Of a DNA stretch of 64,000 nucleotides, positions 52,528 to 61,876 are shown piece by piece. The position numbers and the translations under genes are program-made. Positions within the stretch are counted from its first letter, which is position 1. The number at the start of each line of letters is the position of its first letter. The notes beneath the pieces are model-generated. The model had not been told where the DNA came from and did not search any database. It worked only from the letters and a program-made list of their open reading frames with translations. Source of the DNA: Umezawaea endophytica (lineage in GTDB: Bacteria; Actinomycetota; Actinomycetes; Mycobacteriales; Pseudonocardiaceae); contig NZ_JANYMP010000010.1 of assembly GCF_025061645.1 (NCBI RefSeq), positions 62,001 through 126,000 of the forward strand, given 5' to 3'.

Positions 52528-54146
52528 CGCGTCTCCGGCCCTCCCGCCTCCGCGAGCACGCCGTCGGACAGGCGCAGCCAGCGGGTCACGCCGAGCGTCG
52601 CGAGGAAGCGTTCGTCGTGGCTCACGACCACGAACGCGCCCTGGTAAGCGTTCAACGCGCTTTCCAGTTGGCCGACGCTGACCAGGTCGAGGTTGTTCGT
52701 CGGTTCGTCCAGCAGCAGCAGTTGGGGTGCCGGTTCGGCGAACAGGACGCACGCCAGGGTGGCGCGGAGGCGTTCGCCGCCGGACAGGACGCCTACGGGG
52801 AGGTGGGCGCGGGTGCCGCGGAACAGGAAGCGGGCCAGCAGAGTGAGCCGTTGGGCTTCCGGCATGGCGGGTGCGAACGCGGCCAGGTTGTCGGCGACCG
52901 TGCGGTCCAGGTCGAGCAGGTCGAGGCGTTGGGACAGGTAGGCGATCCGGCCGTCGGCGCGCCTGGTGCCGGTCACCTCCAGCTCACCGGTGAGGACGCG
53001 CAGCAGCGTCGACTTGCCCGCGCCGTTCGGGCCGGTCAACGCGATCCGCTCCGGCCCCCGGATCGTCAGGTCGACGCCGTCGCCCGCGAACTGGGGCCGG
53101 TCGCCGTACCGCACCTGGACGCCCTCGCCCTGGAACACCGTCCGGCCCGGCGGGACGGCGGTTCCGGGCATCACCAGCACGATCTTCTGGTCCTCGCGCA
53201 GGGCGCGGCCCGCTTCGTCGAGCCTGGCCCTGGCGTCGTCGACGCGGGACGAGTGCGTCTCCCTCGCCTTGCCCGCCGACTCCTGGGCGCCGCGCTTCAT
53301 CGTCCCGGCGAAGATCCTCGGCAGCCCCGCGCTCTTCAGGTTCCGCGCGGCGGTGCCCGCCCGGCGCTCGGCGCGCTCACGGGCCTGCTGCATCTCGCGC
53401 TTCTCCCGCTTCACGTCCTGCTCGGCCGTGCGGATGTTCTTCTCGGCCACCTCCCGCGCGGCCCGCGTCGCCTCCTCGTACGACGTGAAGTCGCCGCCGT
53501 GGAACCGGACCTCGCCGCGGTCGAGCTCGGCGATGCGCTCCATCCGGTCGAGCAGCTCCCGGTCGTGGCTGACCAGCAGGAGCGTGCCCGGCCAGTCCTC
53601 GATCACGGCGTGGAGCTTGCGGCGCGCGTCGAGGTCGAGGTTGTTGGTCGGCTCGTCGAGCAGCAGCACGTCCGGCCGCTTCAGCAACTGCGCCGCCACG
53701 CCGAGGAAGACGACCTGGCCGCCGCTGAGCGTGCCGAGGCGGCGGGTGAGGTCGACGTCCTCCAGGCCGAGCCGGTCGAGCTGGGCGCGGGTGCGCTCCT
53801 CGACGTCCCAGTCCTGCCCGATGGTGGCGAAGTGCTCCTCGCTCGCGTCCCCGGACTCGATCGCGGCGAGGGCCCTGACCTGCGGCGCGATACCGAGCAC
53901 CTCGGCCGCGGTCAGTGCGCCGTCGAGCGGCAGGCTCTGGGGGAGGTAACCGAGCACGCCGTCCACGGAGGTGGACCCGGCGGTCGGCCGGAGTTCGCCC
54001 GCGATCAGCTTGAGCAGGGTGCTCTTGCCCGCGCCGTTCGGCGCGACCAGCCCGGTGCGGCCACCGGTGAACGTGCAGGACAGGGCGTCGAAGACCGGGG
54101 TGTCATCCGGCCAGGAGAAGGACAGGGAGGAACAGGTGATGGACAT
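52524..54146 (-). CDS. ABC-F family ATPase (ribosome-associated)
   Basis: 540 residues: two ABC domains and no membrane domain. First domain: Walker A VAPNGAGKSTLL, signature LSGGQ, LLDEPTNNLDL and switch VSHDRELLD. Interdomain region with long basic helices (VKREKREMQQARERAERR). Second domain: TGPNGAGKSTLL, LSGGERLR, LLDEPTNNLDL. ABC-F proteins bind the ribosomal E site and either rescue translation or displace antibiotics. ATG at 54146 with GAGGTC upstream; a longer frame to 54242 is Ala/Arg-rich and unlikely. A small hairpin (54268-54285) in the leader could be part of an attenuator. Antibiotic class not determined. Confidence 0.9.
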   Translation of the reverse strand: MSITCSSLSFSWPDDTPVFDALSCTFTGGRTGLVAPNGAGKSTLLKLIAGELRPTAGSTSVDGVLGYLPQSLPLDGALTAAEVLGIAPQVRALAAIESGDASEEHFATIGQDWDVEERTRAQLDRLGLEDVDLTRRLGTLSGGQVVFLGVAAQLLKRPDVLLLDEPTNNLDLDARRKLHAVIEDWPGTLLLVSHDRELLDRMERIAELDRGEVRFHGGDFTSYEEATRAAREVAEKNIRTAEQDVKREKREMQQARERAERRAGTAARNLKSAGLPRIFAGTMKRGAQESAGKARETHSSRVDDARARLDEAGRALREDQKIVLVMPGTAVPPGRTVFQGEGVQVRYGDRPQFAGDGVDLTIRGPERIALTGPNGAGKSTLLRVLTGELEVTGTRRADGRIAYLSQRLDLLDLDRTVADNLAAFAPAMPEAQRLTLLARFLFRGTRAHLPVGVLSGGERLRATLACVLFAEPAPQLLLLDEPTNNLDLVSVGQLESALNAYQGAFVVVSHDERFLATLGVTRWLRLSDGVLAEAGGPETR

Positions 54147-54383
54147 GCCGAAGACCTCGCGTGCGATGCGGGCGCGCTGGAACCGCCCGGCTGGTACCAG
54201 GACGTGGGGGGACGACTGACCGGCCGCGGCGGCGGCGCTCACGCGCGTTCGCTCTACGGCCAGGGCACTCCGGTATCACCCGGAGACGTCGTCTTCGCCT
54301 GCCACTTCGCTGCTCCCTGGATCGCGATCACTCGTCGTCCACGATAACCCGTCGACCCGACCGCGCGCCCGTCGACCGCCCGA

Positions 54384-55220
54384 TCAGGCGAGGTCCGGTG
54401 ATCCGAGGCAGCGCGCGGCGGCGGTCGCCCCGGCCGTGAGCGCGTCCGGGACGCCCGCGCCCGCGAGGTGGGCGACCAGGAAACCGGAGAAGAACGCGTC
54501 ACCCGCGCCGTTGGTGTCCACGACCCGCTCGACCGGGACCGCGGCGACCCGGTGCACCGCGCCCGCCGCAGCGGCCATCGCGCCGTCCGCGCCGAGCGTC
54601 GCCACCGCGACACGGGCCCCGGCCGCGACGAGCAGCGCCTCCAGTTCGGCGCGGTCCGGGACGCCGTCGTCGTTGAGGAACAGGTAGTCCGCGGCGGCCA
54701 GGAAGTCCTGGTGGAACGCCGACCTGCCGTCGTAGTCGTGCAGGTCGCACCAGACCGGGACGCGGGCCGCCCGCGCCGCGCCCAGCAGCGGCCGGGAGTG
54801 CTCTGCGAGGTCGATCACCGCCGCGTCGGCGACCTCCAACGCGGCCGCCGCGCGCTCGTCGTGGCGCGGCTCGCGCAGTTCGGGCACTTCGAGGTAGATC
54901 GACACCCGGCCGCCAACGGGGTCCATCAGGTTGAGGTGCTGCTCGGTCGGCCCGTCGGCGACCTCGGCGATGACCTCCACCCCGGCCCCGGCGAGCACCG
55001 CGAGCACCGCCCGGCCCGGCTCGTCGTCGCCCACCACCGTCCGCAGGGTGACCCGCGCGCCGAGCTTCACGAGGTTCAGCGCCTTGCCCGCCGACGTGCC
55101 GCCGACCGCCTTCCGGTGCGCCTTGGCGAACGCCGTGTGCGGACGTGCCGCGGGCAGTTCGTCCACCGACACCAGGTGGTTCCAGGACACCGGACCCGCG
55201 ATGAACACCGTCGGCTTCAT
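54384..55220 (-). CDS. PfkB family carbohydrate kinase
   Basis: 278 residues. PfkB/ribokinase features: GGTSAGKALNLVKLGA near the N-terminus and DTNGAGDAFFSGFLVAHLAG with the catalytic Asp at the C-terminus. Phosphorylates a sugar or nucleoside with ATP. ATG at 55220; in-frame codons to 55292 have no ribosome site. Divergent from the glycosyltransferase. The acceptor sugar is unknown. Confidence 0.85.
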   Translation of the reverse strand: MKPTVFIAGPVSWNHLVSVDELPAARPHTAFAKAHRKAVGGTSAGKALNLVKLGARVTLRTVVGDDEPGRAVLAVLAGAGVEVIAEVADGPTEQHLNLMDPVGGRVSIYLEVPELREPRHDERAAAALEVADAAVIDLAEHSRPLLGAARAARVPVWCDLHDYDGRSAFHQDFLAAADYLFLNDDGVPDRAELEALLVAAGARVAVATLGADGAMAAAAGAVHRVAAVPVERVVDTNGAGDAFFSGFLVAHLAGAGVPDALTAGATAAARCLGSPDLA

Positions 55221-55347
55221 CCCGCCATTGTGGATCAGCGCGTTCTCGTTGGCCCCATTGGAACTTATAGCCGACAGGGGGACTTGCGGCAAGACCCCGG
55301 TGCGGGCCCAGACTTCGCGGGCTCACGAACAGCGGAGGGGAGTTCCG

Positions 55348-56547
55348 ATGCGGGTCCTGCTGTCGACGATCGGGTCGCGGGGTGACGTCCAGCCCGTGGT
55401 GGCGCTGGCGCGGAGGTTGGGGGAGTCGGGGCAGGAGGTGCGGGTGTGCGCGCCTCCCGACTTCGGTGACTGGATCGGTGGGCTGGGGATCGGCTTCACG
55501 CCCGTCGGGCCGGAGTTGCGGGGGACCGCGAAGCCGGGTGCCACGACCCGGCCGTCGCCCGAGCAGGTGCGGCGGATGATCGAGGGCACGGTCGCCGCCC
55601 AGTTCGCGGCCGTCGCGGAAGCGGCCGAGGGCTGTGACGTCCTGGTGGCCTGCGGGGCGTTGCAGGTCGCCGCGCGGTCGATCGCCGAACGGCGGGGGAT
55701 GCGATACGCCTACGCCGCCTACGTCCCGGTCTCGCTGCCGTCGCCGCACCACTCGCCGCCCGTGCTGAGCCTGCTCGGGCAGGAGCCCGCGAACGGCCCG
55801 GTGGACCACGGCGCGCTGTGGGAGGAGGACGCCCGGCACTGGAACACCACCTGGGGTCCCGCGCTCAACGCCCACCGCGCGGCGGCGGGGCAGGAGCCGG
55901 TGACCGACGTGCGGGGGCACGTCTTCACCGACCGCCCCTGGCTGGCCGCCGACCCGGTGTTGGCCCCGTGGCCGGGAGGCGAGGAGGTCGTCCAGACCGG
56001 GGCGTGGGTCCTGCCCGACGAGCGGCCGCTGTCCGCGGAGCTGGAGGCGTTCCTCGACGCGGGTGAACCGCCCGTGTACTTCGGCTTCGGCAGCATGCGC
56101 GCGCCGGACGACCTGGCCAGGACGATGGTCGAGTCGGCACGGGCGCTCGGCCGTCGGGCCGTCGTGTCGAGGGGGTGGGCCGATCTGTCCCTTGTGGACG
56201 GTGGGTCCGACTGCCTGTCGATCGGCGAGGTGAACCAGCAGGCGCTCTTCCGGCGGGTCGCGGCCGTCGTGCACCACGGTGGCGCGGGCACGACCACCGC
56301 CGCCACGGGCGCCGGGGCGCCGCAGGTCGTCGTCCCGCAGGTGTACGACCAGCACTACTTCGCCGGACGGGTCCGCGACCTCGGCATCGGCAGCGCACAC
56401 CCGCCGTCCGTGCCGACGATCGGCTCGCTGACGGCGGCGCTCGCCGACGCGCTCCGGCCGGAGGTGGCGGTTCGCGCCCGTGCGGTCGAGGTGCGGGCGG
56501 ACGGCGCCGCCGTCGCCGCCGGGCTGGTGACGGCTCAGGGCACGTAG
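55348..56547 (+). CDS. GT1 glycosyltransferase, glycopeptide/macrolide type
   Basis: 399 residues, GT-B fold. The opening MRVLLSTIGSRGDVQPVVAL is almost the signature of GtfA-E-like enzymes of glycopeptide producers; the donor site has VVHHGGAGTTTAATGAGAPQ. It transfers a nucleotide-activated sugar to a small lipophilic or peptide acceptor. ATG with GGAGGGGAG upstream. No antibiotic cluster is adjacent, so it may serve in detoxification or belong to a remote pathway. Its 3' end overlaps the convergent acetyltransferase by 13 bases. Confidence 0.88.
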   Translation: MRVLLSTIGSRGDVQPVVALARRLGESGQEVRVCAPPDFGDWIGGLGIGFTPVGPELRGTAKPGATTRPSPEQVRRMIEGTVAAQFAAVAEAAEGCDVLVACGALQVAARSIAERRGMRYAYAAYVPVSLPSPHHSPPVLSLLGQEPANGPVDHGALWEEDARHWNTTWGPALNAHRAAAGQEPVTDVRGHVFTDRPWLAADPVLAPWPGGEEVVQTGAWVLPDERPLSAELEAFLDAGEPPVYFGFGSMRAPDDLARTMVESARALGRRAVVSRGWADLSLVDGGSDCLSIGEVNQQALFRRVAAVVHHGGAGTTTAATGAGAPQVVVPQVYDQHYFAGRVRDLGIGSAHPPSVPTIGSLTAALADALRPEVAVRARAVEVRADGAAVAAGLVTAQGT

Positions 56548-57674
56548 TAGGTCAGCAGGTCGGCGCGGACGGGCGGGAACAGGGCGGCCATGAGCTTGCG
56601 GTTCGGGCCGGGGTAGACGTCCGGGTGGAGCCGGGCGAGCCCCTCGATGCCGTGCGGGCCGAACAGCAGCGACGGCACGAGATCCGGCGCGACCCCCGCC
56701 CCACCGACGGAGGCGGGCCCCTGCATCGGTCCGCCGGTGGTCATGGGGCCCGCCTCGCCGTTCGCGCAGTGGAAGCGGACGTGGGAACCGAAGAACGAGA
56801 CCACGACCTCGCCGTCGTACCCGGCCGCGCGGCGGGACAGCAGCGGGCGCAGGCGGTCCAGCACGGCGGCGGTGTCCGGGAGCCTCGCGTAGTACATCTC
56901 GGCGTCCTCCGGCAACGGCCCGAGGAACCGCCCCAGCCGGTTCCCGAGGCGGTCGGTGACCTCGACGCCCTCCACCAGCCCGACGACGTGGTTCAGCAGC
57001 GCCTGCTCGGCGGCCGCGTCCACGCCCGCGAGTTCGGTGAGGTGCGAGTCGGTCAGCCGCCCGACGGCCACCACGGCGCCGTCGCGCTCGACCACCCACT
57101 GCGTGCTTCCCTCGCGCGCCACCAGCCACCGCCAGCACGCCGGCGAGTGCGGCATCCGCAGGTCCAGTTCGGCTTGCAGCCCGTCCTGCACGGCGGCCAT
57201 CGCCGCGATGTCGGCGGGCCCGGCCCGCCGCACCACGTGCCCGGCTACCGGGGGTGGCGCTAGGACGACCTTGCGGGTGGGCGGGATCGGGATGGCGTAG
57301 GCGTAGCCGAAGCGGCGGTAGAAGTACGGGATGCCGATCATCACCTGGGCCAGGTGGCCCAGGTCGGTCGACCGCTGGTGCGCCCACGCCATGAGCCGCC
57401 GCACGAGCCCGCGACCCTCGTACTCGCGGTCCGTCGCGACGAGTTCGACCTGGCCTGCTGGGATTCGCACCCCGCCTAGCACCAGGGTCTCGTCTAGGAG
57501 CGTGAGCGTGGAGACGATCCGGTCTCCGTCTACGACTACGGCGCAGGAGGACCAGCCTTCGTCCGGGTCCTGTACTACTAGCCGGTGGTCCAGCGCGTCC
57601 TCCGGCTCGCCCCGTTCCGTGAGAAGGGCGCCGATCTGGTCCAGGTCACGCGGTTCCGCCGGGCGCAAGTCCAT
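56535..57674 (-). CDS. second Eis-like GNAT N-acetyltransferase
   Basis: 379 residues from the ATG at 57674. GNAT acetyl-CoA loop VATDREYEGRGLVRRLM, then IPYFYRRFGYAYAIPIP, a second GNAT-like half and a C-terminal SCP2-like domain. It ends LLTYYVP. It shares the Eis-like layout with the protein at 32760 but is divergent in sequence. Probably acetylates amines or aminoglycoside-like substrates. Longer in-frame starts to 57908 run through AT-richer non-coding-looking sequence. Confidence 0.78.
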   Translation of the reverse strand: MDLRPAEPRDLDQIGALLTERGEPEDALDHRLVVQDPDEGWSSCAVVVDGDRIVSTLTLLDETLVLGGVRIPAGQVELVATDREYEGRGLVRRLMAWAHQRSTDLGHLAQVMIGIPYFYRRFGYAYAIPIPPTRKVVLAPPPVAGHVVRRAGPADIAAMAAVQDGLQAELDLRMPHSPACWRWLVAREGSTQWVVERDGAVVAVGRLTDSHLTELAGVDAAAEQALLNHVVGLVEGVEVTDRLGNRLGRFLGPLPEDAEMYYARLPDTAAVLDRLRPLLSRRAAGYDGEVVVSFFGSHVRFHCANGEAGPMTTGGPMQGPASVGGAGVAPDLVPSLLFGPHGIEGLARLHPDVYPGPNRKLMAALFPPVRADLLTYYVP

Positions 57675-58042
57675 TCTTGGGATTGTGTCGAAGGGGGAGG
57701 TTGGTGGGCTAGCGGTTTTAGGGGTGTTCGCGGGGTGAACTTGGAATGGGGGCCGCTTGTGGTCCATTGTGGAGGGGGATGTTGTTGGGAAGTGAACGAG
57801 GTCGGTGGTGGGTTGGGTTGGCCCGCGGTGGTTCCCCCGCCACCCCGGCTCGCGCAATTGTTTCGATGCCTCGTTTGCTTTGTCAAGGCGGGAAAGATGC
57901 CTTGACAAAGCAAACGAGGCACGAAGGGCGCTGGGGATGGGGGCGGCGGGGGAAGTGTGTGCCGGGTTGGTTGCGTGCGTCTACTTGCGTGCCGTAGTGG
58001 GTCGAGGTTCGTAGGAAAGACGGTGCCTCCACACCGACCGGC
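57675..58042. other. 368-bp intergenic region with long inverted repeat
   Basis: Lower GC and strongly G/T-rich on the plus strand. Overlapping open frames in three phases, none convincing. Contains the 23-bp inverted repeat listed separately. It lies between the acetyltransferase start and the end of the patatin gene. Confidence 0.5.
57867..57921. repeat. 23-bp perfect inverted repeat, 9-base loop
   Basis: Left arm 57867-57889 (TGCCTCGTTTGCTTTGTCAAG...), right arm 57899-57921 its exact complement, loop GGGAAAGAT. AT-rich compared with the genome. It could terminate the patatin operon (122 bases after its stop), or be a mobile palindromic (MITE/REP-like) element. Confidence 0.75.
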
Positions 58043-60214
58043 CTACCGCAGGTGGCCCACCCCATCTCTCTCGAATAGGTCCTCCGCCGTCGAGGGCCTC
58101 AACAACGGTTCGGGGATATTGAGCAGTTCCAAAGCCTTCTTGCCCGCCTCATATCCCAACGTCCGATAGGCCTCGAACTGCTCGTCCGTGAACATCTGCT
58201 GGCTTGTCGAGTGGTTCGGAAACCGGCGATCTCTCCTCTTGAACGCCTGGAGATCCCAACTGGATCCCGCCGTCAGCACGGCCTTCGCGTAGACCAGCTT
58301 CGCCTCCTGGTCAGGCATCGGGTACCGGACCGAGCCGGCCACCGCCATGCTCTGGCTCAGGCCGTCGGAATCCGGCATCACCGGTCGGGGATCCAGGTCT
58401 ACGTCGGCGCTCAGTTCGCTTCTTGCCAAAGCGATGGCGCGTCCGATGTCCAACCCGTCGCCGGTTTGATCGCAGGTTGCGTCGAAGCACAGCACGTGGG
58501 TGCAGCGTCGTCGCAGCAGTTCTACCAACCCTAGGTTCTCCCAGTGCCCCCCATCGGTCAGGTAGATGTACCGGTGGGTCGACTTGGCCCCACCTAGCGC
58601 CTCCCGCAGCACGTACAACGCTCCTGGCTCGTGCCATCCATCGCGGATCGAGTTCCACAGCCTCGCACCTATGCCAGGGCGTTCGGTGTCGTCCGAGGCC
58701 GTCGACTGCCAGTTCCGGTGTCGGGGGTTCTTGATCCACACCCCTAGCCGGACGTTCGTCAGCGCCATCAGGAAGCGCAACGGTGGATAGGTGAAGCGGC
58801 CCATCAGCGGTGACAGCGCGGCCCCGGACACCGCCATGATCGACGGCAACGTGAGTTGCGTGCCCGCCAAACCGGCGCGGCCCTCGAACCGTTCGGTGGC
58901 GTGGTACTTGAACAGTGGTCCGCCGCTGCGATGCGATTCGAAGGTGAACGACTCGGCGAAGCGGCCGACCGGTACGTCGTCCGTCGTCAGGTTGACCGCG
59001 CAGCAGACCACCAGCTTCGGCATCCGGCGGTTGCCCTTCGGGGACAGTTCGGAGAAGTACAGCTTCTCCTCGTACCCGATCGGCTCGGCGACGATCCGGT
59101 TGCCGTCCCTGCGCCGCTTCAGCGCGAACGCGCTGTTGAGCCGCTCGCGGTAGAACAGGTGCATCGAGTAGCGCCGGTTGTGCACCTTCACGGCCATCGC
59201 CAGCACGATGACGACCGCGAGGACGAGGCCGACGGCGTCGCCCGCGGTGTGCAGGCCGTGGCGGGTGGAGTACTCCAGTGACGAGAGCAGCGGTACGAGC
59301 AGGAGGCCGGCGCTGGAGATCGACGACAGCACGAGCATGAGCCGCAGGGCGCGGAAGCGTCTGCCGAGCATCAGGGCGATCACGGCGAGCACGCACGACA
59401 CGAGCAGCCACACGATGGCGATCACGATGCGGCCGCCCGCTGTCTGGAACGACTCCGGTCGTTCGTCGACGAACGTCGAGAGCAGGCTGGTCGACGACGT
59501 GGCGTACACCTCGGCCAGCGGTGGCAGGAGCAGGCAGACGCCGACCGCCGCGGCGCCGGTGAGCAGCAGCGACGCCATGCGTTCGGCGTGGGACTCGCCG
59601 TAGTTGCCCGGATGCCCGTCCTTGAACCAGCGCCGGTACGCGACCAGCAGGATCGCCAGGCCGACGCACACCGACGCGGCGATCAGCAGGACGGTGAGCA
59701 GCGAGGACTTGGGCAGCGCCAGTCCGTTGAGCCGGAGGTCGGCCAACCGGACGCCGAGCAGGTGCAGGAGCCAGCCCGCGACCCGCCCGATGATCATGGC
59801 GCACAGCACGAACGGCAGGTAGTTGAGGACGAACCCGTAGACGACGCTCGCCGCCATCCACAGCTTGCCCGCGCGGCCGGGCGCGAGGTAGTCGGTGTGC
59901 TGGCGCAGGTACCGCTCCTCGGGGGAACCCCGGCCCCACGGCGGTTTCCCGTTCTCGCAGTCCGGGTCGGTGTGGGCCGCGGAGATCGTCAGCGCGCTGG
60001 CGACGTAGTTGCCGCCGGACACCGCGGCGAGGTATTCGGCGCTTTGCAGGACTCCCTGCTGCTGCAACGCCTGGAGGGCGCCGAGGTTGAAGGCCGCCGA
60101 CCTGATCCCGCCGCCGGACAGGGCGATCCCGATCCGGATGTCCTGGGGCGGCGAGTCGGCGTACTCCTCGGCGAGGCTGGGCAGGTCGTGCGTGGTGCGT
60201 GGTGCTAATGGCAT
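58043..60214 (-). CDS. patatin-like phospholipase with inserted membrane domain
   Basis: 723 residues. N-terminal patatin core: IGIALSGGGIRSAAFNLGAL (oxyanion loop, residues 34-40) and nucleophile Ser66 in AAVSGGNYVAS. The catalytic Asp is far away at residue 554 (YLTDGGHWENLG). Between them about residues 115-345 hold roughly six membrane helices (LWMAASVVYGFVLNYLPFVL; SLLTVLLIAASVCVGLAILL; and others). A SIMAVSGAALSPLMG segment at about 458 is typical of this long patatin family. It should hydrolyse membrane lipids in place. Codon 3 is TTA. ATG is 12 bases after the ATPase stop, so they form an operon. Confidence 0.82.
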   Translation of the reverse strand: MPLAPRTTHDLPSLAEEYADSPPQDIRIGIALSGGGIRSAAFNLGALQALQQQGVLQSAEYLAAVSGGNYVASALTISAAHTDPDCENGKPPWGRGSPEERYLRQHTDYLAPGRAGKLWMAASVVYGFVLNYLPFVLCAMIIGRVAGWLLHLLGVRLADLRLNGLALPKSSLLTVLLIAASVCVGLAILLVAYRRWFKDGHPGNYGESHAERMASLLLTGAAAVGVCLLLPPLAEVYATSSTSLLSTFVDERPESFQTAGGRIVIAIVWLLVSCVLAVIALMLGRRFRALRLMLVLSSISSAGLLLVPLLSSLEYSTRHGLHTAGDAVGLVLAVVIVLAMAVKVHNRRYSMHLFYRERLNSAFALKRRRDGNRIVAEPIGYEEKLYFSELSPKGNRRMPKLVVCCAVNLTTDDVPVGRFAESFTFESHRSGGPLFKYHATERFEGRAGLAGTQLTLPSIMAVSGAALSPLMGRFTYPPLRFLMALTNVRLGVWIKNPRHRNWQSTASDDTERPGIGARLWNSIRDGWHEPGALYVLREALGGAKSTHRYIYLTDGGHWENLGLVELLRRRCTHVLCFDATCDQTGDGLDIGRAIALARSELSADVDLDPRPVMPDSDGLSQSMAVAGSVRYPMPDQEAKLVYAKAVLTAGSSWDLQAFKRRDRRFPNHSTSQQMFTDEQFEAYRTLGYEAGKKALELLNIPEPLLRPSTAEDLFERDGVGHLR

Positions 60215-60226
60215 GTCAGTCCCGGT

Positions 60227-61876
60227 TCACGTTCCGGTGTAGCCGAACGAGTGTCGGTAGTCCTCGCCCTTCGGGTCGCAGCCGTAGGGGTACGTCGCGT
60301 GCGCGCGGGCCGCCCGCAGCCGCGGCAGCGACCGCTCGTGCAGGAAGCGGGTGAAGAGCGGGTGGAAGCAGAGGACGTCGACATCCTCCTGGACGGTCAG
60401 GTTGTAGTCGAACGTGTACTGGAAGTGCGCCTTGTTGTACCTGCCGGTCTGGCCGAACCGGACGCCGACGGCGCCGAGGGTGAACAGCATCGAGAGGAAG
60501 TCGTCGAAGTCGAGGCCGGTCAGCCTCCGGATGCCCTGCTGGTTGTAGACCTTGTGCAGCTCGCTCGCCGGGAAGGAGATGTCGAGCCTGCCGGTGAGCT
60601 GCCGCACCCCCGCCGAGGCGAACGGGAACGACGCGAGGTGCGCGTTGAAGATGCCGCTGACGAGGAGCTGCTCCGCGTGCCTCGTGCCCGCGCGCACGGC
60701 GTCGGCGGTCACTGCCCACGGCGTCGACCCCCGGTCGGTCCGGCAGAACACGCTGTTGAGGATCTGGATCAGGTGTCTGGGCAGCAGTTGGGTGTGGCGC
60801 AGCAGGTACGCCAGCGGGTCCTCCTCGATGTCCAGGCCGCTGAGCATCCGCGCGGGCAGCGCGGCCCGGAGCAGGGCGATGGCCGGGTCGGACTCGTCCA
60901 CCTGGTCGGCCCGCCGCCGCAGCCGCTCCAACTGCTCGGGGTGACGGGTCTGGAGGAAGAGCATGAGCCTCGTGCCGGTGAGCCGCAGCAGTTCCGGCGC
61001 CGTCCAGTAGATCTTCAGGTACCGGCCCTGGAGGTCCTTCTCCGGTGCGGCCGCGATCTCGTGGATCTTGTCGAACAGCTCGGACGGCAGGCAGATCTGC
61101 GTGCCGAACGGGCGGTTGCCGGGGTTCATCGCGATCAGCCTGCCGACGCACCGGAACAGGCCCGCCAGCACCTCGGTCAGCTCGTGCAGCCGGACGTGCA
61201 GGTCCTCCAGGTTGTCCATCACGATGACCGGCGTCTCCACCCGGCCGTCCAGCACGGTGTGCATCGCGGCCCTGGCCTCGTCGAAGCGGATCCCGCCGCT
61301 CGTGACGCCCGCGATGGTCTCCTGGAGGCCGATCGAGGGCCGCTCGGCCGCGTGGCGCAGCAGTTCGGCCAGGAAGTGCTCCGCCACGATCGTGGGGTCC
61401 GCGGGCCCGGTCGGCCTGCCGACGTAGTCGGACAGGATCTGCAATTCGCGCGCGGGATCGCGGCGGGACGCCGTCCGCCAGGCGTGGACGAGCGCGATCT
61501 GCTCGAACAGCGCCTGCCAGATGTCCGCCCTCTGGTCGACGAAGAGGGGCCCGTGCGCCCGGCTGTACTCGCGCAGGACCTTCGACATCGCGTGGTAGAC
61601 GCTGTCGGTCTTGAGCACTTCGCTCAACGGCCTGCCGGAGATCGACGAGCCGACGAGGAACGCGGTCTTGCCCGCTCCTTTGCGCCCGATGATGTACGTC
61701 GGCCGCGTGTCCGCCACGGTTTGCGCGTAGATCAGGTTCGTCCGGTCGAAGAGGCGATCGACATTGGCCAGCCCGTGGTGGACGACGGATTCCGTGTCAC
61801 CGGGCCCGAAAGGCCGCTGGTCGGTCAACACCTGCCTCAGACCGTTGTGCTGGTGTGGTTTGCTCCTGCTGACCAC
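60227..61876 (-). CDS. P-loop ATPase upstream of the membrane patatin
   Basis: 549 residues, soluble. GTG at 61876 with GTGGAGAAGCA upstream. Walker A is IIGRKGAGKTAF (Gly64-Thr71), Walker B VIVMDNLEDL (Asp221). The C-terminal two thirds are helical with a probable winged helix (LTGLDFDDFLSMLFTLGAVG). The closest fit is the group annotated as Sll1717-type P-loop ATPases, AAA/STAND-like proteins found beside varied effectors. It is the first gene of an operon with the patatin, suggesting that it senses a trigger and controls the lipase. A TATAAA (61931-61926) in the leader could be its -10. Confidence 0.72.
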   Translation of the reverse strand: MVSRSKPHQHNGLRQVLTDQRPFGPGDTESVVHHGLANVDRLFDRTNLIYAQTVADTRPTYIIGRKGAGKTAFLVGSSISGRPLSEVLKTDSVYHAMSKVLREYSRAHGPLFVDQRADIWQALFEQIALVHAWRTASRRDPARELQILSDYVGRPTGPADPTIVAEHFLAELLRHAAERPSIGLQETIAGVTSGGIRFDEARAAMHTVLDGRVETPVIVMDNLEDLHVRLHELTEVLAGLFRCVGRLIAMNPGNRPFGTQICLPSELFDKIHEIAAAPEKDLQGRYLKIYWTAPELLRLTGTRLMLFLQTRHPEQLERLRRRADQVDESDPAIALLRAALPARMLSGLDIEEDPLAYLLRHTQLLPRHLIQILNSVFCRTDRGSTPWAVTADAVRAGTRHAEQLLVSGIFNAHLASFPFASAGVRQLTGRLDISFPASELHKVYNQQGIRRLTGLDFDDFLSMLFTLGAVGVRFGQTGRYNKAHFQYTFDYNLTVQEDVDVLCFHPLFTRFLHERSLPRLRAARAHATYPYGCDPKGEDYRHSFGYTGT

